Source: Vulcanimicrobium sp035943995
Lineage (GTDB): Bacteria > Vulcanimicrobiota > Vulcanimicrobiia > Vulcanimicrobiales > Vulcanimicrobiaceae
Assembly: GCA_035943995.1 (NCBI GenBank)
Contig: DASZBS010000028.1
Location: forward strand, 1-64,000
DNA length: 64,000 bases
Direction: 5' to 3'
A program made the translations under genes and the position numbers. The notes below the pieces were generated by a model. The model had not been told where the DNA came from and did not search any database. It was given only the letters and a program-made list of their open reading frames with translations. Positions 16,095 through 24,008 of the stretch are shown here, piece by piece (the stretch's first letter is position 1; each line of letters starts with the position of its first letter).

Positions 16095-18266
16095 GTGACC
16101 ATCGGTTTGACGCAAAATCTCGGGATCGAGCTCGGCCTCATCGCCGGCCTCATCGCGATCCTGTACGGTGCCTACTTAGCTACCTGGGTGCTCAAGCAGC
16201 CAGCCGGTAACGCGACGATGCAGTCGATCGCGGCGGCTATCCAGGAAGGCGCGATGGCGTTCTTGCGCCGTCAGTACCGGACCGTGGCCGTCGTCGCGGT
16301 CATCCTGTTCGTCATCATCTTCTTCTTGCCGGCTCCGCTAGGCTGGGAAGCCGCGGTCGGGTTCATGATCGGCGCCGTGTTGTCGGGCGCGGCCGGTTTC
16401 ATCGGCATGATCGTCTCCGTGCGGGCGAACGTTCGCACGGCGGAAGCTGCGCGCGGCGGCGTCGCGCCGGCGCTCGATCTCGCGTTCAAGGGCGGTTCGG
16501 TTACCGGCTTGCTCGTCGTCGGGCTCGGCCTCTTCGCGGTGAGCGGCTACTACTGGATCGTCAGCACGATCAATGCCGGCCATGCGTCGCCCGAATCAGA
16601 CAGCCTGGCGGCGCTGATCGGCCTCGCGTTCGGCTGCTCGCTGATCTCGGTGTTCGCGCGCCTCGGCGGCGGCATTTTCACCAAAGCCGCCGACGTCGGC
16701 GCCGACCTCGTCGGCAAAGTTGAAGCCGGCATCCCCGAGGACGACCCGCGCAACCCCGCCGTCATCGCCGACAACGTCGGCGACAACGTCGGCGATTGCG
16801 CCGGCATGGCAGCGGACTTGTTCGAAACGTACGCGGTAACGACGATCGCGGCGATGCTGTTGGGGCACCTGCTGTTCGGCACCAAGATGGCGGGCGCCGT
16901 GACGTTCCCGCTGATCCTCGGGGCGGTATCGATCATCGCAACCATCATCGGTACGCTCTTCGTACGCATGTCGGCCAACGACGTGCCGTCGCCCGGCAAG
17001 ATCATGGGCGCGATGTACAAGGGCCTCATCATTGCCAGCGTTCTCTCGGCGATTGCATTCTACGTCGTGGCGCAGGCGCAGTTCGGCCACGGCGGCGTTG
17101 CATTGCCGAGCGGTCAGCTCATCGGGACGACGCAGATCTTCGCGTGCGCGCTCGTGGGCTTGATCGTCACGGGCCTGATCACGTTCATCACCGAGTTCTA
17201 CACGGGCACGCAGTACAGCCCGGTTCGGCGCATCGCGAAGGCATCGCTCACCGGGCATGCGACCAACATGATCGCGGGCCTCGCGGTCTCGATGCAATCG
17301 ACAGCGCTGCCGGCGCTCGTCATCGTCGTCGGCATCCTGGTATCGTTTGCGTTCGGCGGCCTGTACGGCGTCGGTATCGCCGTGATGGCGATGCTCTCGA
17401 TGGCCGGGATCATCGTCGCGATCGACTCGTTCGGTCCCATCACGGACAATGCCGGCGGCATAGCCGAGATGTCGGAGATGCCCGAGAGCGTGCGCGGCGT
17501 CACCGACCCGCTCGACGCCGTCGGCAACACCACCAAGGCCGTCACGAAGGGCTATGCGATCGGTTCCGCCGGGCTCGCGGCGGTCGTCCTGTTCGCGTCG
17601 TTCCTGCAAGAGCTCAGCAACAAATGCCACGAGACGTCCGGCGCGCTCTGCAACATGGCGGACACCAAACTCTTCAACTCGCTCTTCAGCATCGGCGATC
17701 CGTACGTGCTGACTGGCCTGCTCGTCGGCGGGCTGCTCCCGTATCTGTTCGCGTCGCTTTCGATGGAGTCGGTCGGCCGCGCCGGCGGCGCCGTCGTCGA
17801 GGAAGTGCGGCGGCAGTTCCGCGAGATGCCCGGGATCATGGACGGCACGCAAAAGCCGGACTACGGTACCACCGTGGACATCGTCACGAAGGCCGCGCTG
17901 CGCGAGATGATTCTGCCGGCGATGATCCCGATCGGCGTACCCATCCTCATCGTGGTCTTGTCCGTGACCGGCATCCTGCCTGGGACCGCGGGCGCGCAGA
18001 TGATGGGCGGCGTGCTCGTCGGCGCGATCGTGACCGGCATCTTCGTCGCCATCTCGATGACGTCGGGCGGCGGCGCGTGGGACAATGCCAAGAAGTACAT
18101 CGAGGACGGGCACTACGGCGGCAAGGGATCCTTGGCGCACCAGGCTGCGGTGACCGGTGATACCGTTGGGGATCCGTACAAAGATACGGCTGGGCCGGCG
18201 ATCAATCCGATGATCAAGGTGCTCAACATCGTGGCTTTGTTGCTGGTTGGGTTTTTGGTTCACTAG
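16095..18266 (+). CDS. hppA: Membrane-bound proton-translocating pyrophosphatase, K+-independent type
   Basis: This 723-residue integral-membrane enzyme couples PPi hydrolysis to ion pumping, with about 16 hydrophobic helices. The substrate site is visible as KAADVGADLVGKVEAGIPED followed by DPRNPAVIADNVGDNVGDCA (residues about 196-236), and near the C-terminus as GDTVGDPYKDTAGPAINPMI. The GNTTK motif carries Lys481. In this family Lys at that position marks K+-independent H+ pumps, and Ala marks K+-dependent ones. The start is GTG at 16095 with AAAGGA upstream. It is monocistronic and followed by a strong hairpin. Confidence 0.97.
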   Translation: MTIGLTQNLGIELGLIAGLIAILYGAYLATWVLKQPAGNATMQSIAAAIQEGAMAFLRRQYRTVAVVAVILFVIIFFLPAPLGWEAAVGFMIGAVLSGAAGFIGMIVSVRANVRTAEAARGGVAPALDLAFKGGSVTGLLVVGLGLFAVSGYYWIVSTINAGHASPESDSLAALIGLAFGCSLISVFARLGGGIFTKAADVGADLVGKVEAGIPEDDPRNPAVIADNVGDNVGDCAGMAADLFETYAVTTIAAMLLGHLLFGTKMAGAVTFPLILGAVSIIATIIGTLFVRMSANDVPSPGKIMGAMYKGLIIASVLSAIAFYVVAQAQFGHGGVALPSGQLIGTTQIFACALVGLIVTGLITFITEFYTGTQYSPVRRIAKASLTGHATNMIAGLAVSMQSTALPALVIVVGILVSFAFGGLYGVGIAVMAMLSMAGIIVAIDSFGPITDNAGGIAEMSEMPESVRGVTDPLDAVGNTTKAVTKGYAIGSAGLAAVVLFASFLQELSNKCHETSGALCNMADTKLFNSLFSIGDPYVLTGLLVGGLLPYLFASLSMESVGRAGGAVVEEVRRQFREMPGIMDGTQKPDYGTTVDIVTKAALREMILPAMIPIGVPILIVVLSVTGILPGTAGAQMMGGVLVGAIVTGIFVAISMTSGGGAWDNAKKYIEDGHYGGKGSLAHQAAVTGDTVGDPYKDTAGPAINPMIKVLNIVALLLVGFLVH

Positions 18267-18280
18267 CGGCGTGGTCGTAG

Positions 18281-18426
18281 TCGCGGAAGCGGCTACACCG
18301 CAATGACGGGGACGCGGCCCTCGCACTTCCTGTGCGAGGGCCGCTTCGTCTTCGCGACGCTCCCGCGCCTCCGGCGCTCCGCTCGCTCACAGACCCCGAC
18401 ATTGCGGTGTAGCCGCTCCCGCGACA
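18281..18426. repeat. Long imperfect inverted repeat flanking the hppA terminator
   Basis: Two 32-base arms, 18281-18312 and 18395-18426, are reverse complements with two mismatches (core GCGGCTACACCGCAATG). The strong hairpin at 18315-18345 lies just inside the left arm. The outline resembles a non-coding palindromic element (REP or MITE-like). No transposase or target-site duplication was recognised. Confidence 0.7.
18315..18345. terminator. Hairpin terminator downstream of hppA
   Basis: A perfect 13-bp stem (GCGGCCCTCGCAC, loop TTCCT) is followed by TTCGTCTTC, 49 bases after the hppA stop. The U-tract is imperfect. It may act on both converging transcripts. Confidence 0.65.
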
Positions 18427-18452
18427 TGGGCAGTAAGACGGCGACTCCGTTC

Positions 18453-18480
18453 TTGTCAGGCTGAGCTTGTCGAAGCCTGC
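18453..18480. repeat. REP-like element with a TTCGACAAGCTCAGCCTGAC core (reverse strand)
   Basis: The sequence TTGTCAGGCTGAGCTTGTCG followed by AAGCCTGC lies between the terminator region and the next gene. From memory, this word, read on the minus strand as TTCGACAAGCTCAGCCTGAC, recurs in intergenic regions of many unrelated GC-rich genomes. Only one copy is in this window. Confidence 0.5.
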
Positions 18481-18508
18481 GCCACGATCATGGCGCTGAG
18501 GGGTGGCC

Positions 18509-20290
18509 TCAAGGCGATGTTGGTTTGATTACTATGTCCGTGAGTTGTTTTGTCTCGGCGGCTTTCTTTGCGGGGTCTTGGGACGCTGCCGCTGAGGCGA
18601 TGATTTGGGCTGCGACTTGTTCTAGGAAGCCGAGTGGGAGTTGGGGTTCGGCGGGTTTGTCGTAGGGGCAGCCTTTTGGGAATTGCCAGAAGTCGTTCAC
18701 GCAGAACGTGCATGGGCCGTCCGCGCGCGTCAGGAAGCCCGGCTTGTCGCCGGACGGGTCGGTGTAGGCGAGTTTGCCTTTTTGAAATGCTTCTTCTAGG
18801 ACGCTGGCGAGCATCGCGTGGGCGTCGTAGTAGCCTCGCATCAGGATTGCGGCTGCGTCGGGCCAGGTTGTTTGGAGCTCGGCGATTACGGCGTCCTTGA
18901 GTGCGTCGCTTGCGATCATGAAGGCGACGAACGGGCTGAACGAGGCGACGTTTTGGAATTGGATGCGTGGGTCGGATGTCAGGAACGTCGCGCAGTCCGC
19001 GTAGGTTTGTTGGAATTGCGTCCATGCGGTTGGGCTGAGGCGGAATTGGGCTTGGTAGTTCGAGTTGTACGAGAAGTGCGGTGCGATGACGATTTGCGTC
19101 GAGATCGTGTACGGGCGGCCGTCGATCTCCGTCGAGAACTCGAACATGACCGGGTGCGCGGGGTTGGTCGTTGCGCGCAGGAGGGTGAAGTCGGTGTCTT
19201 CGGGCGTGATCGGGAGCGGCGGGTCCGCTTTGATCAGGTTTCCGAAGGCGGCGGCGAACATCGTGTACGATGCTTCGCTCACCAAGAACAGGACGGCCGG
19301 GCGGGTTTGCACCAGTTGTTTTAGGGCCCAGGCGTTCGTGGTCACGCAGTTGTGGATGATCGTCGAGACCGTGTCCGGCGTACCGCCTAGCCATGGCGGG
19401 CCCCAGTGCGGCGATGCGCACGCGACCATGTCGAGCTGGGCTACGTCCTCGCCCGGGCGGACGTTTGCGGTTGCGTGGCCGCGGCTTCGCAGGAACGCGT
19501 TGAACTGCGCTAGCGTCGGCACGATCTGCTCGTAGTAGGCTTGTTGTTCAGCGTAGATCTCGGCCGGTCGGCCCGCGGGCACGTCGAGGCGCGCGGCGAT
19601 CACGTCGCCTTGCGCGAACCGGTTCGTCGGCGACGGCGTCGGTGACGCGTTGAACAGCACGACGTAGCGCGGTGTTCCCAGCGTGCCCGGGAGGGCGATC
19701 GCTGTGTCCTGCGTGTCGCCGTCGTAGCGCACCGTTATCGTGAAGCCCGGTGCGTCGCTGACGCGCGGAACGCTCGTCACGATGCCGGGCCGCGCGGCGA
19801 CGATCTTGCCTTCGGATTGCAAGAACCGCTCCGCGAAGCGCAAGTCGAAGCGTTCTTGGAAGACCGACCGGTAGCGGTAGTAGTAGGCGAACTTCGTCCA
19901 CTCGTCGGTGCCGCCGTCGCTCGAGAAATTCGGGTAGCACCACGATGCGCCGAGTTGGCCGGGTGCGAACGCCGTGAGGTTCGGGTTGATACCGATCGAC
20001 ATGATCGGCGCTTTGCGGCAGCCGTCGACCACCTCGGGGTTCGGGAACGCCGCCGGTTGCGTCGTGCCTTTGAGCCATGGGAACGACGTTGGGCTGTGCG
20101 GCGGGGGCTCGTTCTCGGGCGGCGTGTTCTCGTCGAAGTCGTACGCGGGATACGGCCCGTACGGCTGATCGCCCGGGTTCGGCGGCCAGAAGAACGCGCA
20201 CGTGCCGCACGGCCGCACGTTGAACACGAGATCGATCTCTGTCGGCGCGACGGGCGGTCCGGGCACCGGTTGGCGTGGTGGGTGGTACAT
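18509..20290 (-). CDS. Large uncharacterised Cys-motif protein with uracil-DNA-glycosylase-like features
   Basis: This is a 593-residue protein I cannot name. Residues 94-103 (APIMSIGINP), 286-299 (QLDMVACASPHWGP) and 311-345 (IIHNCVTTNAWALK, then QLVQTRPAVLFLVSEAS) follow the order of motifs in Fe-S uracil-DNA glycosylases. Cysteines 28/31 (CGTC), 291 and 315 mimic their four cluster ligands. A second module near the C-terminus (Cys527, Cys530, Cys542; PCTFCVNDFWQFPKGCPYD) echoes the N-terminal PCGTCAFFWPPNPGDQPYG, suggesting a repeated metal site. No signal peptide is seen. The ATG at 20290 is chosen because upstream residues look non-coding. Codon use is less GC-biased near the 3' end than in hppA. 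Confidence 0.65.
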   Translation of the reverse strand: MYHPPRQPVPGPPVAPTEIDLVFNVRPCGTCAFFWPPNPGDQPYGPYPAYDFDENTPPENEPPPHSPTSFPWLKGTTQPAAFPNPEVVDGCRKAPIMSIGINPNLTAFAPGQLGASWCYPNFSSDGGTDEWTKFAYYYRYRSVFQERFDLRFAERFLQSEGKIVAARPGIVTSVPRVSDAPGFTITVRYDGDTQDTAIALPGTLGTPRYVVLFNASPTPSPTNRFAQGDVIAARLDVPAGRPAEIYAEQQAYYEQIVPTLAQFNAFLRSRGHATANVRPGEDVAQLDMVACASPHWGPPWLGGTPDTVSTIIHNCVTTNAWALKQLVQTRPAVLFLVSEASYTMFAAAFGNLIKADPPLPITPEDTDFTLLRATTNPAHPVMFEFSTEIDGRPYTISTQIVIAPHFSYNSNYQAQFRLSPTAWTQFQQTYADCATFLTSDPRIQFQNVASFSPFVAFMIASDALKDAVIAELQTTWPDAAAILMRGYYDAHAMLASVLEEAFQKGKLAYTDPSGDKPGFLTRADGPCTFCVNDFWQFPKGCPYDKPAEPQLPLGFLEQVAAQIIASAAASQDPAKKAAETKQLTDIVIKPTSP

Positions 20291-20343
20291 CACGGTGTTC
20301 GCCGCTTCGCTTCGCGATGCGACGGTCCTAGGACACTTCGCCG

Positions 20344-21141
20344 TTGCGTCGGGCAGCGATGTGGTACATGCATGACGTGGACCCCGTCGAAATTCTCGAA
20401 CTGTTCGATGCGACGATGCGTAAGGATCCGGCTCGCGCGGCCGGCGTTCGCTACGAGCGCGTCGGGTCCGTCGTGCGTTCGGTCGGGCTTTGGAACGTCG
20501 TGTTGTTTTGGGAGCTGCCGGATCGCGAAGCCGCGGTCGTGGCCGTCGGCGAGCAGGCGGCGTATGCGCGCGGGACGGGTTTGGAGCTCGAGTGGAAGCT
20601 GTACGAGCACGATCGGCCCGCGGGGCTTGCTTCGATCTTGGAGCGCGCGGGGTTCGTCGCCGACGAGTCCGAGACGTTGATGGTGCTCGACCTCGGTGCG
20701 CCGGCACACGCCGATCTCGCGGCCCGCGATGGGGTCGAGATTCGGCGCGTGACCGACGCGGCCGGGGTCGACGATTTCGTCGTGGTGACGAGCGCCGTGT
20801 TCGGCCGGGACGGCGAATGGAAAGCGCCGGCTTACGTGCAGTCGCTCGAGGACGCCGGCATCGCGCTGTTCGTGGCGTATCGCGACGGGCGGCCCGTTTC
20901 GTGCGGGCGTCTCAATCTGCCCGAGGGCAGGTCGTTCGCGAGCATGTGGGGCGGCAGCACGCTGCCCGAGCACCGCGGGCTGGGCATCTATCGCGCGCTC
21001 GTCGCGCGCCGGGCGGACGAGGCGCGGCGGCACGGATACCGCTATCTCACCACCGATGCTCGCGAGACGAGCCGGCCGATTCTCGAACGCGTCGGGTTCG
21101 TGCGGTTGACCGGGATTACCGGGTGGGTGTTGCGGCCCTGA
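20344..21141 (+). CDS. GNAT-family N-acetyltransferase
   Basis: This protein has about 260 residues. The C-terminal half is a GNAT acetyltransferase, with the acetyl-CoA loop in STLPEHRGLGIYRALVARRA (R/Q-x-x-G-x-G/A type) and a final YRYLTTDARETSRPILERVG strand-helix. The N-terminal half (GLWNVVLFWELPDREAAVVA and so on) looks like a degenerate second GNAT domain. The acceptor is unknown. A TTG at 20344 and ATGs a few codons in (MWYMHDVD) compete as starts. It sits seven bases before the VanW-glycosyltransferase gene, so the two are probably co-transcribed. Confidence 0.85.
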   Translation: MRRAAMWYMHDVDPVEILELFDATMRKDPARAAGVRYERVGSVVRSVGLWNVVLFWELPDREAAVVAVGEQAAYARGTGLELEWKLYEHDRPAGLASILERAGFVADESETLMVLDLGAPAHADLAARDGVEIRRVTDAAGVDDFVVVTSAVFGRDGEWKAPAYVQSLEDAGIALFVAYRDGRPVSCGRLNLPEGRSFASMWGGSTLPEHRGLGIYRALVARRADEARRHGYRYLTTDARETSRPILERVGFVRLTGITGWVLRP

Positions 21142-21147
21142 AGAATC

Positions 21148-22950
21148 ATGCGGGCGATGGCGGCGGTTCCGACGGCGTTGTCCGCGGCGCGATTTCGCGC
21201 CAAGGCCGGGGTGCTTCAACTGGCCCGGGCCGTTCGCGATTTGCGCGGCGGGATGAGGACGTACCGGCGCGGTGACATTCGTCCCGGTGACGTGCTGCTT
21301 GCGGAATCGACAGGTCCGCTTTGGGGTGGCGCCGGTGTGAATCCCGGTGAGCGTGGGCTCACGCTCGGCAAGGTGCAGAATCTTCGTGTCGCGGTGCGGC
21401 GCATCGACGGGGTCGTCGTGCCGGCGCAGGCGATCTTCAGCTTCTGGCGGCATGTCGGGCGCGCGACGCGGCGGGCGGGGTACGTTCGCGGGCGCGAGCT
21501 GCGCGAGGGCTGCATGGTGCCGAGCGTCGGCGGCGGGCTGTGTCAGCTTTCGAATGCGTTGTACGACGCGGCGCTGTCCGCCGGCTTCGAGATCGTCGAA
21601 CGGCATGCGCACACCGCCGTCGTGCCGGGCTCGCTCGCGGAGATCGGCCGGGACGCGACGGTGTTCTGGAACTACGTCGATCTGCGTTTTCGCGTGCCGC
21701 ACGACGTGCGCATCGAAGCGGCGCTCACCGCGGATAAGCTCAGCGTTCGGTTCTGGGGTGCTGGTGTTGCCGCAGGCGGTGAGCCGGCCGGTGCGCCGGT
21801 CGCGCGCGTGCATGCAGACACCGCAGCCGCGCCGGCCGCGCACGCGACCGGAGATTGCGCGACGTGCGGGGTGGAGCAGTGTTTTCGCCATGCGGCGCTT
21901 CGGCGGCGGCCGGTGGCGGCGGAGCGCACCGCGTTCTTGCTCGATGGCTACTGGCCAGAGTACGACGTGTACGTCGCCTCGGTCATCGAACGCGATGACG
22001 TCATGGTGCTGCCGGTCGACGGGCAGCACTTTTCCGTGGGAAACTATCGATGGGACACCTCGCGGGCCGGCGCCGTTCGGCAGAGCCCGCTGCTCACGCT
22101 GCTGCGTTCGTACCGGTCGCGCGGCGTCGCGCGGCAGGGCGCCGCGCGGCAGCGTCTGCTGCTGGCGTGGGCGGATCGGATGGCGGCACGCTTCGCGTCG
22201 CAGCTGTCGTACGACGTCAACCACCTCGTGGTCATGCAGCATCTGCTGCCGGCGTTGTCGGCCGGTGGGCATCTGGGCGGGCGCACGTACGACGTGCTCA
22301 TGACGGGCATCCCGATGCGCCACGTGCAAGCTGCGCTCGACGATGCGTTCGCGCGTCATCCGGAGAGCCCAACGTTGCGCGATTTTCGCGCGGATCCGCG
22401 GCTGGTGGATGCGGAAGAGCGCGCGCTGGCAGCCGCGCGCGCCGTCATCACGCCGCATGCGGCGGTCGCGGTGCTGTTCGGTTCGCGTGCCGTGCGTCTT
22501 CCGTGGGCGACTCCGGCGGCGGCAGGTCTCGTTCGTGGACCGGCGACGGCGCTTCGTTCGCGCGCGGTCGTTTTTGCGGCGCCGACGCTCGGGCGCGCCG
22601 GCGCGTACGAGCTGCGCGACGTCGCGCGCGACCGTGAACTGCACGTGATCCTTACCGGCAACGATCTCGAAAGCCCGGGATTTTGGGACGGTATTTCCGT
22701 CGAGCGGCGCGACTCGTTCGACGCTGCGCTCGGCAACGCGGCGTGCGTTGCGTTGCCGGCGTACGTCGAGAATCAGCCGCGGCGATTGCTCCGCGCGGCC
22801 GCGATGGGTCTGCCGGTCATCGCGTCGAGCGCGTGCGGGCTCGGCGACGTTGCGAACGTCACGACGGTCCGCGCAGGTGACGTAGGCGGCCTGCGAGCTG
22901 CGATCGGCTCGGCGTACGGTGACGATCTCGCGGCTGCGGCGGAAGGTTGA
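21148..22950 (+). CDS. VanW-domain protein fused to a glycosyltransferase-like C-terminal domain
   Basis: This is a 600-residue two-part protein. Residues about 30-205 form a VanW domain: GPLWGGAGVNPGERGLTLGK, then AIFSFWRHVGRATRRAGYV, the signature SVGGGLCQLSNALYDAA, and VFWNYVDLRFR. A Cys-containing linker follows (CATCGVEQC, about residues 233-241). Residues about 265-600 look like a GT-B glycosyltransferase. They include SYDVNHLVVMQHLLPAL and a C-terminal VALPAYVENQPRRLLRAAAM with GLPVIASSACGLGDV, the nucleotide-sugar half. VanW function is unknown; the fusion suggests envelope glycan work. It converges on the frameshifted gene, 13 bases apart. Confidence 0.8.
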   Translation: MRAMAAVPTALSAARFRAKAGVLQLARAVRDLRGGMRTYRRGDIRPGDVLLAESTGPLWGGAGVNPGERGLTLGKVQNLRVAVRRIDGVVVPAQAIFSFWRHVGRATRRAGYVRGRELREGCMVPSVGGGLCQLSNALYDAALSAGFEIVERHAHTAVVPGSLAEIGRDATVFWNYVDLRFRVPHDVRIEAALTADKLSVRFWGAGVAAGGEPAGAPVARVHADTAAAPAAHATGDCATCGVEQCFRHAALRRRPVAAERTAFLLDGYWPEYDVYVASVIERDDVMVLPVDGQHFSVGNYRWDTSRAGAVRQSPLLTLLRSYRSRGVARQGAARQRLLLAWADRMAARFASQLSYDVNHLVVMQHLLPALSAGGHLGGRTYDVLMTGIPMRHVQAALDDAFARHPESPTLRDFRADPRLVDAEERALAAARAVITPHAAVAVLFGSRAVRLPWATPAAAGLVRGPATALRSRAVVFAAPTLGRAGAYELRDVARDRELHVILTGNDLESPGFWDGISVERRDSFDAALGNAACVALPAYVENQPRRLLRAAAMGLPVIASSACGLGDVANVTTVRAGDVGGLRAAIGSAYGDDLAAAAEG

Positions 22951-22963
22951 ACGCTTTTCATCA

Positions 22964-23856
22964 TCACCGGCTGCGCCCCGGTGCCGCGATCCACACCAGA
23001 CCGAAGCCCACCGCTTTCGACGAGCCCGTGCGGGACGCGAGGTTGATCTCGTAATCGAGATCGAGTGCGAGCCGGCTGCCGACCGCGCGCTGCAGCGCGA
23101 CGAAGCCGCGGCTGCCCGCCGGGAGCAGCGGCCCCTGGCGTGATACGAGCGCGTCTTGGAGGAGCAGCGTGGTCGCGCCGTCGAGCGCGTATGCGAGCGT
23201 GAACGACGGCGCGTAGACGAAGAACGTTCGGTTCGCGCCGCTCGCGTCCGCGCCGGTTGCCGTGCCGAAGACTTGGCTCGTCGTCAGCGAGAGGCGCGGG
23301 CTCAGCGTGACGCCGAGATTCGCCGACAGCGAGAACGTCGGCGCGCCCGCGGTGAACTCGCCCGTTCCGGTCGGTGGCGCGTACGCCGCGCCGAGCGAGC
23401 CTTGGGCCACGCCGGTATCCACGATCAGATACTTTGCGGCCAGCACGAGGTCGGTCGTGCCGCGGGCCGCGTCGAACGGCGCGTTTCCGGTGATCGCACG
23501 TGATTGAAGCGCGGGCGGCGCGACGCCGAGCTCGAGGCGTTTTGCGATGCCGGCGCGCACGAACGTCAGCGGACGTCTGCGAGCGTGACGCTGTTCCCCG
23601 ACGACGTCGTGATCTGCCGCCGAAAACCGGTTTCGACGACGATCTCGCCTGGCAGGACGACGCACGGCGAGCCTCCCGTCGACGTCGTGCGGCCGGTGCC
23701 GGGGCGGTCGGCGAGCGCGACGGCGATCGGCATGCGGCACGGCGGCGGGCTCGCGTCGTCCGCGCGTGCGGGCGCCGCGAACGCCAGCAGCATCGCGATG
23801 ACCACCACGCCGAGTGCCGCGCGCGCGTCGTACGCGCTTCCTGCGAGCTGCTCCAT
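22964..23856 (-). pseudogene. Frameshifted secreted/outer-membrane beta-barrel-like protein
   Basis: One gene is split over two frames. From ATG 23856, 96 residues give a signal peptide (ALGVVVIAMLLAFAAPARA) and a mature start (CVVLPGEIVVETGFRRQITT) before a TGA at 23566. The remainder (RPLTFVRAGIAKRLELGVAP through FGLVWIAAPGRSR) continues in the -1-shifted frame to 22964. Restoring a third G at 23571-23572 rejoins them as ADVPLTFVRAG. The alternating hydrophobic strands and the final aromatic residue resemble outer-membrane transporter-like barrels of unknown role. Either a real single-base loss or a base-calling error in a short run explains it. Confidence 0.75.
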
Positions 23857-24008
23857 GGGTCGAGTATAGTCGAAGATGCCGCCGAGGCACGTGCTGCCGC
23901 CGACGAGGCCCCGGCCCGGCGGGGTTGCACTATACCTGACGGAGTAGTCGCGAAGGTGAAGCTGTTTCTCGACCATCGTGCGCCGGGGCCGTGACCGCCA
24001 GCGCGGCG

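Noticed and set aside
23857..24008. Possible short gene or leader in the gap (frame MVEKQLHLRDY...)
   Set aside because: Its frame runs through without a stop into the next gene's start and has no ribosome-binding site; treated as the promoter region of the frameshifted gene.
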